From: JAVJSU01 sp040219275
GTDB lineage: Bacteria; Chloroflexota; Anaerolineae; Aggregatilineales; Phototrophicaceae
Reading direction: 5' to 3'
Length of the DNA: 64,000 bases
NCBI GenBank assembly: GCA_040219275.1
Contig: JAVJSU010000061.1
Span: forward strand, 287,719 to 351,718
Position numbers and translations under genes: made by a program
Shown: positions 33,453-42,288 of the stretch, in pieces
Layout: each line of letters starts with the position of its first letter
Numbering within the stretch: the first letter of the stretch is position 1
The notes under the pieces: generated by a model
Seen by the model: the letters and a program-made list of their open reading frames with translations, nothing else
What the model was told of the DNA's origin: nothing
Databases searched by the model: none

Positions 33453-34871
33453 ATGAAAGCATTATTCCACCGTACAGGACTGATGTTAGTGGTTATGGCA
33501 TTAGTCGCACTCGTGGGCGCAGTCAGCGCACAAGAGATGATGGGACCGGAAGTACAGGTTTCCGATCAAGTTGTACTCAATGGTCACGTCACCGTTGATT
33601 ATGTATTTAGCGAGGGTCCCGGCTTCATCGTGATCCATGCAGATAACGGTTCCGGCAGTTTTGGCGCGGTTATTGGTAATCGTGTCCTCAGCCCCGGTGC
33701 AAATTACAACGTATCTGTGCCGATTGATGCTTCAGCCGCAACCTCCACAGTTTATGCGATGTTGCACGTTGATAGTGGTGAATTAGGTGTTTATGAATTC
33801 GGCACCGTTGAAGGCGCTGATGGTCCTGTTGTTGTTGATGGTGCGCCGGTTTCCCCCGGATTTGCAGTCGCCGTTATCAATGCACAGGATCAATTCGTGG
33901 AAGCCAACAGCTATACCGCCGCTTCTGTGACGGTTGATGCACCGGGTTGGTTAGTCATCCATGCAGATAATGACGGTGGTCCCGGTCCAGTACTCGGTGC
34001 GACCCAAATCGCCGCTGGCATCAATATGGATGTCACCGTCGAATTAGACGAAGCCGGCATGACGGACATTCTGTGGCCCATGCTTCATGTTGACACTGGC
34101 GTTGAAGGCGAATACGAATTCGGCACCGTTGAAGGCGCTGATGGTCCTGTCCGCATCAATGACACAGTTGCAGTTTCCTCTGTTTCAACCGTTCCAGCAG
34201 TCCGTATGGCAGATCAGGTTGTCCTGCACGGAGATGGCATGGACATGATGATGGCTCCGACAGCAACTGCGGCTTCCGTACTTTCTGAAGGTCTAGGCTG
34301 GTTGGTTATCCACAGCGATAATGACGGCTCACCCGGCCCCGTGGCTGGTTTTGCACCGGTTCAGGCTGGTTTGAACACCAACGTCACCATCGAGCTTGAT
34401 CCAGAAGTCGCCACTCCAGTATTGTGGCCCATGCTCCATGTCGATACTGGTGTTGAAGGCGAATATGAATTCGGTACCGTTGAAGGTGCTGATGGTCCTG
34501 TCCGCGTCAATGATGCAGTCCTGACCTTCCCGATCAATGCCGCCCCGTCTATCGTTTATGATATTCACTTTGACGACGATGGTACGCTGATTGTGTCACA
34601 GGCGATTATCGACGCTCCCGGTTGGTTGGTCATCCATGCAGATAATGGTGGCTCACCCGGTCCGGTACTCGGTGCCGCTCCGTTGACCCCCGGCGTGAAC
34701 ACACATATCGCCATCACACTTGATGGTGATGTCACCGACACCCTCTTCCCGATGTTGCATTATGATACCGGCGAAGCTGGCGTGTATGAATTTGGTACTG
34801 TTGACGGCGCTGACCTTCCGGTCTCCATTGGTGGTAACGTCGTCGTGGGTCCTGCTACCCCGATGATGTAG
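33453..34871 (+). CDS. Secreted protein of four DUF7282-like repeats
   Basis: The 472 residues start with a signal peptide (LMLVVMALVALVGAVSAQ). Four repeats of about 110 residues follow, starting near 25, 135, 245 and 365. Each has a core such as PGWLVIHADNDGGPGPVLG, a V/A-rich strand and a closing block MLHVDTG-x2-GEYEFGTVEGADGPV. This pattern matches the DUF7282 beta-sandwich found in archaeal and Chloroflexota exported proteins; the name is from memory of the family. No membrane anchor is seen at the C-terminus, so it may be released or part of a surface layer. GGAG lies before the ATG. It is divergent from the ECF sigma gene. Confidence 0.8.
   Translation: MKALFHRTGLMLVVMALVALVGAVSAQEMMGPEVQVSDQVVLNGHVTVDYVFSEGPGFIVIHADNGSGSFGAVIGNRVLSPGANYNVSVPIDASAATSTVYAMLHVDSGELGVYEFGTVEGADGPVVVDGAPVSPGFAVAVINAQDQFVEANSYTAASVTVDAPGWLVIHADNDGGPGPVLGATQIAAGINMDVTVELDEAGMTDILWPMLHVDTGVEGEYEFGTVEGADGPVRINDTVAVSSVSTVPAVRMADQVVLHGDGMDMMMAPTATAASVLSEGLGWLVIHSDNDGSPGPVAGFAPVQAGLNTNVTIELDPEVATPVLWPMLHVDTGVEGEYEFGTVEGADGPVRVNDAVLTFPINAAPSIVYDIHFDDDGTLIVSQAIIDAPGWLVIHADNGGSPGPVLGAAPLTPGVNTHIAITLDGDVTDTLFPMLHYDTGEAGVYEFGTVDGADLPVSIGGNVVVGPATPMM
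33565..34840 (+). repeat. Fourfold internal repeat of about 330 bases
   Basis: DNA blocks such as GGCACCGTTGAAGGCGCTGA recur at about 33801, 34123 and, with changes, 34473 and 34797. Repeats 2 and 3 are closest to each other, which suggests recent unequal duplication. Confidence 0.75.
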
Positions 34872-34916
34872 TGTGTAATTTGTAACACTTTCTTCCCTCT
34901 CCTTTATTGTATGCGT

Positions 34917-34955
34917 ACACGGGCTTCTCGATTGTTGAGAAGCCCGTGTCATTTT
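34917..34955 (+). terminator. Strong intrinsic terminator
   Basis: ACACGGGCTTCTC (34917-34929) pairs perfectly with GAGAAGCCCGTGT (34937-34949), followed by CATTTT. Confidence 0.85.
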
Positions 34956-35175
34956 GTACGACTTCTGCACGATATTCCACTTAAACTCAAAACACGCCTA
35001 TAATGAAATTATGGTGATGTAATTGGGGCGGATATAAAAAAAACGTAAATTAACCCCGATATCGCACACAAAAGTTAAGATTTATCCGATAATAGAAGGG
35101 GCACGGATGAATTGGTTCCCTTCACAGATACAAACCATCCTTTATGCTCACAACACAACCTTTAAGGAGACGTGT
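34956..35175 (+). promoter_or_regulatory. Long leader before the COG4315 gene, with a TATAAT at 34999-35004
   Basis: A perfect TATAAT sits about 170 bases before the ATG, but the -35 position is poor. The remaining spacer is AT-rich and ends in AAGGAGA before the ATG. I see no known riboswitch fold. Confidence 0.3.
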
Positions 35176-36345
35176 ATGAAAAACACTGTTAGATTATTGC
35201 TCATCGTTGTTTTAGTAGCTTTGGCTGTATCAGTAACGCTCATGGCGCAGGACGACAATGATGAGATGATTCTGGACTCATTGGTAAACATTGGCGAAAA
35301 TGCGGAATTCAGCTATCTTGTCGGGCCTGAAGGCATGACACTCTACACTTTCTCAATGGATGATGCGCTTTGCGTTGATGACTGCTTAGAAGCATGGATG
35401 CCACTCACCGTCGACAACGAAAGTGAACTTACAAAAACAGCAGGCATTCCGGGCAATCTGGGCATTTACGAGCGAGAAGGCGACATCAATCAAGTGACCT
35501 ATAACGCGATGCCACTCTATTATTTTAGCGGCGACGAACAGGTCGGTGATATCAATGGTGATCGCGTTGGCAATGTCTGGTTTATTGTTGAGCCGAAAAA
35601 CCTTTATGTGGGTGGTAACGGTGAGCTAGGCAAATTCCTGGTGGGACCGGAAGGCATGACGTTGTATGTCTCCACTAATGACCAACCGGATGTCAGCAAT
35701 TGTACAGCGGGTTGCCTCGAAAATTGGATCCCATTCACTGTAGAAACCGATGCTGAATTAACGCGGGCGCGTAACGTTCCCGGTCAGGTTGGTCTAATCG
35801 AACGCCCTGACGATGGCACGCTTCAAGTCACCTATAACAGCCAACCGCTCTATTATTTCTCTGCGGATGAAAACGTAGGCGATTCAAACGGGCAAGGATT
35901 CGAAAGCACATGGTATATCTTCCCACCGGAAACGGTATTTCTCGGTGGCACAGATGCCGCTGGTGCGTGGCTAGAAACCGCCTACCGCCGTACCCTTTAC
36001 GCTTCACAGTTGGATGATTCAGGCGCGAGCAATTGTCTAGACGAATGTGCAGAAATGTTTATCCCCTACACTGTAAATCGCGGTGATGTGGTCTATGGAT
36101 TGCGCTTAGAAGGCGAAATTTCACTTATCACCCGCCCTGATGACACATTGCAGGTCGCCTATAACGAAATGCCGCTCTATACCTATGTCGGTGATACCAT
36201 GCAAGGCGAATTAAATGGCTATGGCATTGATGAAGTCTGGTTTAATGTCCCGCCCGCTATCACCCGCGATCAATTCATGAATCTCAGCACCGATCCATTT
36301 GGCGGTGATGATGAAGGTGACGATGATGAAGGCGGTGACAGTTAG
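35176..36345 (+). CDS. Secreted protein with three COG4315-type repeats
   Basis: ATG 35176 follows AAGGAGA and opens a signal peptide (LLLIVVLVALAVSVTLMAQ); 389 residues. Three repeats of about 115 residues start near 35, 150 and 265. Each has the Y-x-[FWY]-x2-D-type block (LYTFSMDD, LYVSTNDQ, LYASQLDD), two cysteines (CVDDCLEAWMP; CTAGCLENWIP; CLDECAEMFIP) and a second half such as YNAMPLYYFSGDEQVGDING. This is the PF03640 lipoprotein-repeat family, but there is no lipobox here. The tail is strongly acidic. Its function is unknown; related proteins are secreted and some are linked with redox or metal environments. Confidence 0.85.
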   Translation: MKNTVRLLLIVVLVALAVSVTLMAQDDNDEMILDSLVNIGENAEFSYLVGPEGMTLYTFSMDDALCVDDCLEAWMPLTVDNESELTKTAGIPGNLGIYEREGDINQVTYNAMPLYYFSGDEQVGDINGDRVGNVWFIVEPKNLYVGGNGELGKFLVGPEGMTLYVSTNDQPDVSNCTAGCLENWIPFTVETDAELTRARNVPGQVGLIERPDDGTLQVTYNSQPLYYFSADENVGDSNGQGFESTWYIFPPETVFLGGTDAAGAWLETAYRRTLYASQLDDSGASNCLDECAEMFIPYTVNRGDVVYGLRLEGEISLITRPDDTLQVAYNEMPLYTYVGDTMQGELNGYGIDEVWFNVPPAITRDQFMNLSTDPFGGDDEGDDDEGGDS

Positions 36346-36386
36346 ATAGTCGTCATTAACGCAATAACGCCAAGAACTGAACCATT

Positions 36387-36418
36387 AATCCCTGATGAGT
36401 AATCGTCAGGGATTTTTG
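36387..36418 (+). terminator. Intrinsic terminator
   Basis: AATCCCTGA and TCAGGGATT pair around a 10-base loop and are followed by TTTTG. Confidence 0.85.
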
Positions 36419-36491
36419 TTTCTGCACATCTACAGGTAACACACCATAAGGTAGAATAAGCAAAATAATGACCCAACTAAGGATTTAGCGC

Positions 36492-37283
36492 ATGACTAGT
36501 GAAGAAATTAAAGTTACTGTTGAAAAACGCGGTCACATATTGCTTATGGGCTTGAACCGTGCGGATAAGCGCAACGCCGTTGACATTGAAATGTTTAACC
36601 AACTCGCCCACGCCTATGCACAACTTGAAAATGACGATGATCTGCGCTGTGGGGTGCTGTTCGCACATGGCGATCACTTCACGGGTGGGATTGATCTGGC
36701 GCAGTGGGCATCTCTGTTTGAAGCGGGTGATGCGCTTAAACCGCCGGAAAACAGTATTGACCCGCTCGGCATAAATGGCAAACGAGTGAGTAAGCCCGTC
36801 GTGTGTGCCTTGCAAGGATTCTGCATCACCATCGGTATCGAATTTTTGCTGGCATGTGATATTCGCATCGCCGCCCGCAACACGCGCTTTATGCAAATTG
36901 AGATCAAGCGCGGTATTTATCCGGTAGGTGGCGCGACCATCCGCTTTATGCACGAAGTTGGTTGGGGCAATGCCATGCGCTATTTGCTCACCGGCGATGA
37001 ATTTAGCGCAGAAGATGCCTATCGCATGGGGTTGATTCAAGAAGTAGTCGATAACGGCGAACAACTCAACCGCGCCATTCAAATCGCGGAGACAATCGCC
37101 GAGCAAGCCCCGCTCGGTGTGTATGCCACGCTAAAATCATCACGGATCATCATGGATGCCATCGAAGCACAGGCAAAAGCAAGCCTGATGCCGGATTTGG
37201 TGCCATTGATGAAATCCGAAGACACAGCAGAAGGGGTACAATCCTTCATTGAACGACGTAAAGCAAATTTTAAGGGACGGTAA
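36492..37283 (+). CDS. Enoyl-CoA hydratase/isomerase family protein (crotonase)
   Basis: The 263 residues follow the crotonase pattern: NRADKRNAVDIEMF, the oxyanion segment HFTGGIDLAQW, LQGFCITIGIEFLLACDIRI and FMQIEIKRGIYPVGGATIRF. Both glutamates equivalent to the hydratase pair (in GIEFLL and QIEIKRG) are present, so hydration of an enoyl-CoA is possible. The substrate is unknown. It is followed within a few bases by a glyoxalase-fold gene and then an FAD oxidoreductase, probably one operon, though no shared pathway is evident. Confidence 0.88.
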   Translation: MTSEEIKVTVEKRGHILLMGLNRADKRNAVDIEMFNQLAHAYAQLENDDDLRCGVLFAHGDHFTGGIDLAQWASLFEAGDALKPPENSIDPLGINGKRVSKPVVCALQGFCITIGIEFLLACDIRIAARNTRFMQIEIKRGIYPVGGATIRFMHEVGWGNAMRYLLTGDEFSAEDAYRMGLIQEVVDNGEQLNRAIQIAETIAEQAPLGVYATLKSSRIIMDAIEAQAKASLMPDLVPLMKSEDTAEGVQSFIERRKANFKGR

Positions 37284-37290
37284 ATCACAT

Positions 37291-38019
37291 ATGACACTCA
37301 AATTTGACCACGCAATTATCGCGGTAAATGATCTTGAAAGCGCGATGGCAGACTATAAAGCACTGGGATTTAATCCCATTTTCGGCGGGGAGCATGTAGG
37401 CGGAACGACACATAACGCGCTCATCTATTTTGCGGATGGTAGTTATCTTGAATTGATCGCGCCAACTGGAAAATTACCGCAGGAAGGTGGCGCAGATTTT
37501 CGGAGTATGCTCGAAAAAGGCGAAGGGCTGGTCGGTTACGCCTTTGTGTCCGATGATCTGGAAGCAGATTCAGCGGCGATGCGCCAACGGGAATTATCCG
37601 TCACACAGGTTCAGCAGGGCGGGCGCACCCGTAGCGATGGCGTGGAATTACGCTGGCAATCGGTTGGCATTGAGGGCAGTTGGTCGCCATTTTTCATCGA
37701 AGACCTCACACCGCGAAATCAACGTGTACTCGACGATATGGAATCCACCACGCAACCCAACGGGATCATAGGCGTTTCAGGTGTACATATTATCGTCAAT
37801 CATGATCTTGCCCGCCGTTATGAGCGCATCATGGGCGAAAGTGCCAGCGAGTACAACATCAATGGTGTTAAAATTCACCTGCTACCGCCGGACAATGACG
37901 AGTTGCAAGGGTATGCAGATGTGCGCGGCGAAGCTCCGTTCGCGCTGTTTCTTAAGGGAGAAGCGGGCTTAACCTTCCATCTGGAGCAAACCCATAACGC
38001 CCGTTTGTTCGTCGGGTAA
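37291..38019 (+). CDS. VOC/glyoxalase-fold protein (Glyoxalase_3-like)
   Basis: ATG 37291 is chosen because it starts FDHAIIAVNDLESAMADYKA, the expected first strand and helix; it lies seven bases after the previous stop. The 242 residues include GGTTHNALIYFADGSYLEL and, in the second half, GVSGVHIIVNHDLARRYERI, giving two betaalphabeta modules. The length and layout fit the Glyoxalase_3 subfamily, whose members are mostly uncharacterised. It is the middle gene of a three-gene run. Confidence 0.8.
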   Translation: MTLKFDHAIIAVNDLESAMADYKALGFNPIFGGEHVGGTTHNALIYFADGSYLELIAPTGKLPQEGGADFRSMLEKGEGLVGYAFVSDDLEADSAAMRQRELSVTQVQQGGRTRSDGVELRWQSVGIEGSWSPFFIEDLTPRNQRVLDDMESTTQPNGIIGVSGVHIIVNHDLARRYERIMGESASEYNINGVKIHLLPPDNDELQGYADVRGEAPFALFLKGEAGLTFHLEQTHNARLFVG

Positions 38020-38029
38020 GGCGATCTTC

Positions 38030-39184
38030 ATGCTGGATTGGTTGATTATTGGTGGTGGGATACATGGCACAACGATCTCGGATTTTCTGGTGACGCGCAA
38101 AGGTGTCGCACGGGATCGCATTCGGGTGCTTGATCCTCATGCAAAGCCACTCGCTCTCTGGAAGCAATTCACCGCCAATATCGGAATGCCTTATCTGCGT
38201 TCACCTCTGGTGCATCATATTCACTATGATCCGTGGTCAGCACGGACGTTTGCAGAATCACAATCCGGGCGACCACTCGCGGGGTTCATCCCGCTGTATG
38301 AGCGTCCATCGCTAGCATTTTTTAACGGCTTTTCCGATCTGATTATTGAACGCTACAAGCTCAATGATCTACGCTTACAAGGGCGGGCAACCGGACTTAC
38401 TCGACTAGAAAATGGCTGGCGTGTCGAAACAGGCGATGGAGGATTAGACGCGAAACGGGTTATTCTGGCGATGGGCGCGACTGAGCAACCGTTTTACCCC
38501 GCATGGACGCAATCACATGGCGGGACAATCCAGCATATTTTTGACAAGGATTTTGACCGCGAAAACCTGCCCCAAAACGTCACGATTATCGGCGGTGGCA
38601 TTAGTGCCGCACAACTGACGATTACACTGGTAGAAAGCGGGCATCAGGTGACATTATTGAGCCGTCACCCGCTCCGCATGGCACACTTTGATAGCGATCC
38701 CTGCTGGGTAACGCGCTTATGTCTGGCAGATTTTTACGCAGAGCCGGATTTCAATAAACGCAGGGAGATGATTAAAACGGCACGCAATCGAGGATCAATG
38801 CCACCGGATGTTTTGGAACGGTTAGAAGCAACCGCCGAAACGGGCAATCTTAGCCTGCAATTTGGCGAAGTGATCGCTACCCGCACATCAGACAAAAAAA
38901 TTACACTGCAAACGGCAGATGGTCACAGTTTGACAACACAGCAGGTCGTGCTGGCGACGGGCTTTACATCTGATAGACCCGGTGGCGCATGGCTGGATGA
39001 TGCCGTCGTGCAATACAACTTTCCGGTGGCGGACGATGGCTACCCGATTGTCGATCAAAGCCTGTGCTGGTCGAACGGCATTTATGTAACCGGTGCGCTG
39101 GCGGAATTAGAAATCGGTCCGGTGGCGCGGAACATCATCGGCGCACGGCTAGCGGCGGAGCGCATCGGCGAAGTGGCGATTTAA
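38030..39184 (+). CDS. FAD/NAD(P)-binding oxidoreductase
   Basis: The 384 residues start with an FAD-binding GxGxxG motif (WLIIGGGIHGTTISDFL). A second dinucleotide fold sits in the middle (VTIIGGGISAAQLTITLVES). The C-terminal segment VVLATGFTSDRPGG matches the ATG motif of flavin monooxygenases and SidA-like N-hydroxylases. It is shorter than typical SidA enzymes and its substrate is unknown. It starts 10 bases after the VOC gene. Confidence 0.8.
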   Translation: MLDWLIIGGGIHGTTISDFLVTRKGVARDRIRVLDPHAKPLALWKQFTANIGMPYLRSPLVHHIHYDPWSARTFAESQSGRPLAGFIPLYERPSLAFFNGFSDLIIERYKLNDLRLQGRATGLTRLENGWRVETGDGGLDAKRVILAMGATEQPFYPAWTQSHGGTIQHIFDKDFDRENLPQNVTIIGGGISAAQLTITLVESGHQVTLLSRHPLRMAHFDSDPCWVTRLCLADFYAEPDFNKRREMIKTARNRGSMPPDVLERLEATAETGNLSLQFGEVIATRTSDKKITLQTADGHSLTTQQVVLATGFTSDRPGGAWLDDAVVQYNFPVADDGYPIVDQSLCWSNGIYVTGALAELEIGPVARNIIGARLAAERIGEVAI

Positions 39185-39243
39185 TACGGGGTGCGATTGC
39201 CATGCAATTAAAAATTGTCCCTGTATTCTGCTGAATTATCTTA

Positions 39244-39249
39244 TATAAT
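39244..39249 (+). promoter_or_regulatory. Putative -10 element (TATAAT) of the L28 gene
   Basis: A perfect TATAAT lies 43 bases before the ATG. A TTGTCC is 23 bases further up, too far for a normal spacer. A short inverted repeat CAATT-AAA-AATTG around 39204-39216 is a candidate operator, with low support. Confidence 0.4.
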
Positions 39250-39292
39250 GCCTGAGCTTCGATGTTGATATAGACAGACAGGAAAACCAGAA

Positions 39293-39541
39293 ATGGGACG
39301 CTCAAAACCTAGAGTGACTGCCGCGAAGCCACAGTTCGGGAATAATAAATCATTCTCGCAGAAGCGCACTCGCCGTCAATTTAGCCCCAATATGCAAACC
39401 AAGCGTATTTACGTACCAACTTTGGGACGTACCGTGCGTGTGAAGGTTTCTGCGGCTGAACTGCGGACAATCGACAAAATTGGTCTGGTTGCGTTTCTGA
39501 AACGCCGTGGTATTTCGATTAACAGCCTCGTTTCAGACTAA
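39293..39541 (+). CDS. rpmB: Ribosomal protein bL28, cysteine-free form
   Basis: The 82 residues show the bL28 pattern: FGNNKSFSQKRTRRQFSPNM followed by QTKRIYVPTLGRTVRVKVSA and RTIDKIGLVAFLKRRG. The N-terminal position that carries CxxCGK in zinc-binding L28 reads VTAAKP, and no cysteine is present anywhere. Zinc-free paralogues of ribosomal proteins often serve under zinc limitation. The next gene is a COG0523 metallochaperone, a common partner of such paralogues. Whether a second, cysteine-containing L28 exists elsewhere cannot be seen here. Confidence 0.88.
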   Translation: MGRSKPRVTAAKPQFGNNKSFSQKRTRRQFSPNMQTKRIYVPTLGRTVRVKVSAAELRTIDKIGLVAFLKRRGISINSLVSD

Positions 39542-39592
39542 GGCACTCTCCATAAAATATCTAAACATAGTTATTGATTATGGGATTGCTAC

Positions 39593-39665
39593 AACACCAT
39601 ACGCTCTGCCACAAACAAAGGGTCGTTAAGTCCCTGATTTTGGCGGTGAGTGTATGGTGTTTTTC
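39593..39665 (+). terminator. Long nested hairpin terminator after rpmB
   Basis: AACACCATAC (39593-39602) pairs with GTATGGTGTT (39652-39661), continued by an interrupted inner stem and an inner AGGG/CCCT hairpin, and followed by a T-rich run. Confidence 0.75.
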
Positions 39666-39756
39666 TTTTCCATTTTTCAACTTCTAACAAAAAACATAAG
39701 CATCATACTCTACACTATAGTCATCCTTGTTTGCATTGTTTGACGGAGCACGTTTG

Positions 39757-40824
39757 ATGAGCGACTCACCCACTCCCCTTACCATATTGACCGGATTTTT
39801 GGGCGCGGGCAAAACCACCCTGCTCAATCGCATTTTACATGGCGATCACGGCTTAAAAATCGCGGTGATGGTCAACGACTTCGGTGCGGTGAATATCGAT
39901 TCGCAATTGGTGGTGGATGTCGATGCAGACGACACGGTAAGTCTATCGAACGGCTGTATCTGTTGTACCATTCGCGGGGATTTCTTAGAAGCAACGCTAA
40001 AATTGCTCAACCGTACCGATAAGCCGGAATATATTGTCGTGGAGACGAGTGGCGTTTCTGATCCGATTGATGTGGCACTGACCTTTAAGCATGTACCGGA
40101 TGTGCGGATTGATAGCGTGTTGACGGTCATTGATGCCGAGCAAATTCTTGATATTGAGCAAGAACATGCTGTACTTGCCATGAATCAAATCGGCATGGCG
40201 GATATTGTCATCCTGAACAAAGTTGATTTGATTGACGAGACACAACGCAAACGGGTGCACAAATATATCCGCGAGATCAGCAAAGATGCGCGTATTCTGG
40301 AAACCGTGAACGCCAACGCACCGCTTGATCTGATTCTCAATGTCGGTGATTATGATTTTGACCGCGCATTGAGTCTGCAAGCCGAGCATGTGCATGTCCA
40401 TGACATTGGCGAAGATGAAGATGAAACGCACGATCATGACCACAATCACGCGCTGGTTTTTAGCACATGGTCATGGCAGAGCGATGATCCTTTATCATTT
40501 AAAGCACTCAAGCGCACGGTAGAAAATTTACCCACCGCCATTTATCGCGCAAAAGGGATTTTTTATCTGGCGGAGTCACCTGACCTTCCGGCGATTTTGC
40601 AGGTCGTCGGCAAACGCGCCCATCTGACTATTTCCGAAACTGGCTGGAATGCTGAACTTCCGCACTCGCAATTTGTGGTCATCGGCACACACAACGGCTT
40701 TTCTGAGGATGATTTACGCGCAGAGATGGAAAATTGCCTCGCCAGCAACGCAAAATCTGATTTAGAACGTTTTGCATCAAACGCATTCGGCTGGTTACGG
40801 AAGCGAGCCAAAAAAGAAGATTAA
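39757..40824 (+). CDS. COG0523 (CobW/ZNG1-like) GTPase metallochaperone
   Basis: ATG 39757 has GGAG eight bases upstream; a TTG ten codons earlier is less likely. The 355 residues begin with the P-loop GFLGAGKTTLLNRIL, followed by the metal-binding CxCC motif in NGCICCTIRGDF, then VETSGVSDPIDV and the NKVDL guanine-specificity motif. A His/Asp/Glu-rich linker (HVHVHDIGEDEDETHDHDHN) is a further metal site. The C-terminal CobW_C domain has WSWQSDDPLSF and RAKGIFYLAE. The family inserts or allocates zinc and other metals. The adjacent cysteine-free L28 favours a zinc role. Confidence 0.9.
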   Translation: MSDSPTPLTILTGFLGAGKTTLLNRILHGDHGLKIAVMVNDFGAVNIDSQLVVDVDADDTVSLSNGCICCTIRGDFLEATLKLLNRTDKPEYIVVETSGVSDPIDVALTFKHVPDVRIDSVLTVIDAEQILDIEQEHAVLAMNQIGMADIVILNKVDLIDETQRKRVHKYIREISKDARILETVNANAPLDLILNVGDYDFDRALSLQAEHVHVHDIGEDEDETHDHDHNHALVFSTWSWQSDDPLSFKALKRTVENLPTAIYRAKGIFYLAESPDLPAILQVVGKRAHLTISETGWNAELPHSQFVVIGTHNGFSEDDLRAEMENCLASNAKSDLERFASNAFGWLRKRAKKED

Positions 40825-40825
40825 G

Positions 40826-41134
40826 TTATTCAGCACTGTTTTCAATGTCTCTCGCCCTACTATATCTGGCTAAAGTACGCGTGATATTTTTCATCAAATC
40901 TAATTGAACCATGATTTCTTCTATTAAGTCTTTTAGTCTCACATCCTCACGCCAATCAAATGTCGTTACCGTATCAATATCAGGGTTGTCATAAATTGTC
41001 TTGATTATTCGTTCAATCATCGTAATACATTGCATTTGTATTGATACCGTAGGGCGCAATAGGTCTGATGGCTTTTTACTGATCCAATCCTCGTAATTTT
41101 CAGGGTCGTAATCATGATTGATACGTGTCTCCAT
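40826..41134 (-). CDS. Small helical protein (uncharacterised)
   Basis: The 102 residues are predicted mostly helical, with QMQCITMIERIIKTIYDNPD and IEEIMVQLDLMKNITRTLAR. No domain is recognised. AAGGTG lies five bases before the ATG. Its stop is one base from that of the convergent metallochaperone gene. The gene is visibly more AT-rich than its neighbours and could be a transferred small gene. Confidence 0.5.
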   Translation of the reverse strand: METRINHDYDPENYEDWISKKPSDLLRPTVSIQMQCITMIERIIKTIYDNPDIDTVTTFDWREDVRLKDLIEEIMVQLDLMKNITRTLARYSRARDIENSAE

Positions 41135-41258
41135 GTGTCACCTTCTTGTGTTTTTTACCTATGATCCCATTGTATGGTTGGAGGCAATATCGAGCAACAA
41201 AAAGGACGCAAACTGTTGCGCCCTTAGTTATCCACAATATTTTACTTCCTACATCGCG

Positions 41259-42288
41259 TTAACCGCGTCCCGCACCCTGACGGGCGATCATCCAACCGGG
41301 GTATTCTGGCTGTAGAGCGCTGACTTCATCCAGCCGTTTGAGTTGCTCGTCGCTAAATTTGATTTTCACCGAGGCGAGATTGTCTTCCAATTGGTCAAGC
41401 CGTTTCGCGCCGATAATGACACTAGTGACGGCGGATTGATGCAACAGCCATGCCAGCGCGATCTGTGCGACGGATACGCCTGTTCTTCGGCTACTTCACG
41501 CATCACATCAACGCAGTCAAAAGCGCGATCCCGATTTACGGGCGGGAAGTCGAAACTTACGCGACGCGCACCATCCGGTCCCGTGCCATCACGGTTGAAT
41601 TTGCCACTTAGCAAGCCACCCGCCAATGGCGACCACACCAGTACGCCCACATTTTGATCTTCGACCACGGGAACAACTTCACGTTCAAGGTCGCGTCCGG
41701 CAATGGTGTAATAAGATTGGATCGATTCAAATCGGCTGATGCCCAGTTTATCGCTGATGCCGAGGGCTTTCATGAGTTGCCAGCCCGCCAGATTGCTACA
41801 ACCAATGTAGCGCACCTTGCCCTGTTGCACGAGAGTATCCAGCGCACGGAGCGTTTCATCCAACGGCGTGAGCGCATCAAAGCCATGAATCTGATACAGG
41901 TCGATGTAATCGGTGTTCAGGCGTTTGAGGCTTTTCTCTACGGATGCTATGATGTGATGGCGGGATAATCCAACATCGTTGACTTCTTCGCTCATCTGTC
42001 CGCGGACTTTGGTAGCGATAATCACACTATCACGCGGGCGACCTTCCAATGCCTTGCCGAGCATCTTTTCGGATTCGCCGTACGAGTAGACATCGGCTGT
42101 GTCGATGAAGTTGATGCCTCCATCCAACGAACGGCGACAATTTCGTTGGCGACGTCCTGCCCTTGCTTGCCGATTGCCTCCCAGAAGCCCTTGCCGTAAA
42201 AGGTCATGGTGCCGAGGCACAATTCAGAGACCAGCAGACCCGTTCTGCCCAACGGGCGATAATTCATGGTCGTTTCGTTTTCGCTCAT
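41259..42288 (-). pseudogene. Aldo/keto reductase broken by two single-base frameshifts
   Basis: The pieces align end to end with an aldo/keto reductase of about 340 residues: MNYRPLGRTGLLVSELCLGT, GGINFIDTADVYSYGESEKM, ATKVRGQ, DLYQIHGFD and the C-terminal HQSAVTSVIIGAKRLDQLED. The catalytic tetrad candidates (Asp and Tyr in DTADVYSYGE, Lys in ATKV, His in QIHG) are all retained. Adding one C at 42133-42134 (GCCGT to GCCCGT) and one G at 41479-41480 (CAGGC to CAGGGC) restores a single frame. The start overlaps the end of the merR gene by 65 bases, so the two share a promoter. Decay or sequencing error are both possible. Confidence 0.85.

Noticed and set aside
34956..35175. Riboswitch in the long leader of the COG4315 gene
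   Set aside because: No conserved core of a known class and no terminator/antiterminator alternative could be found by eye.
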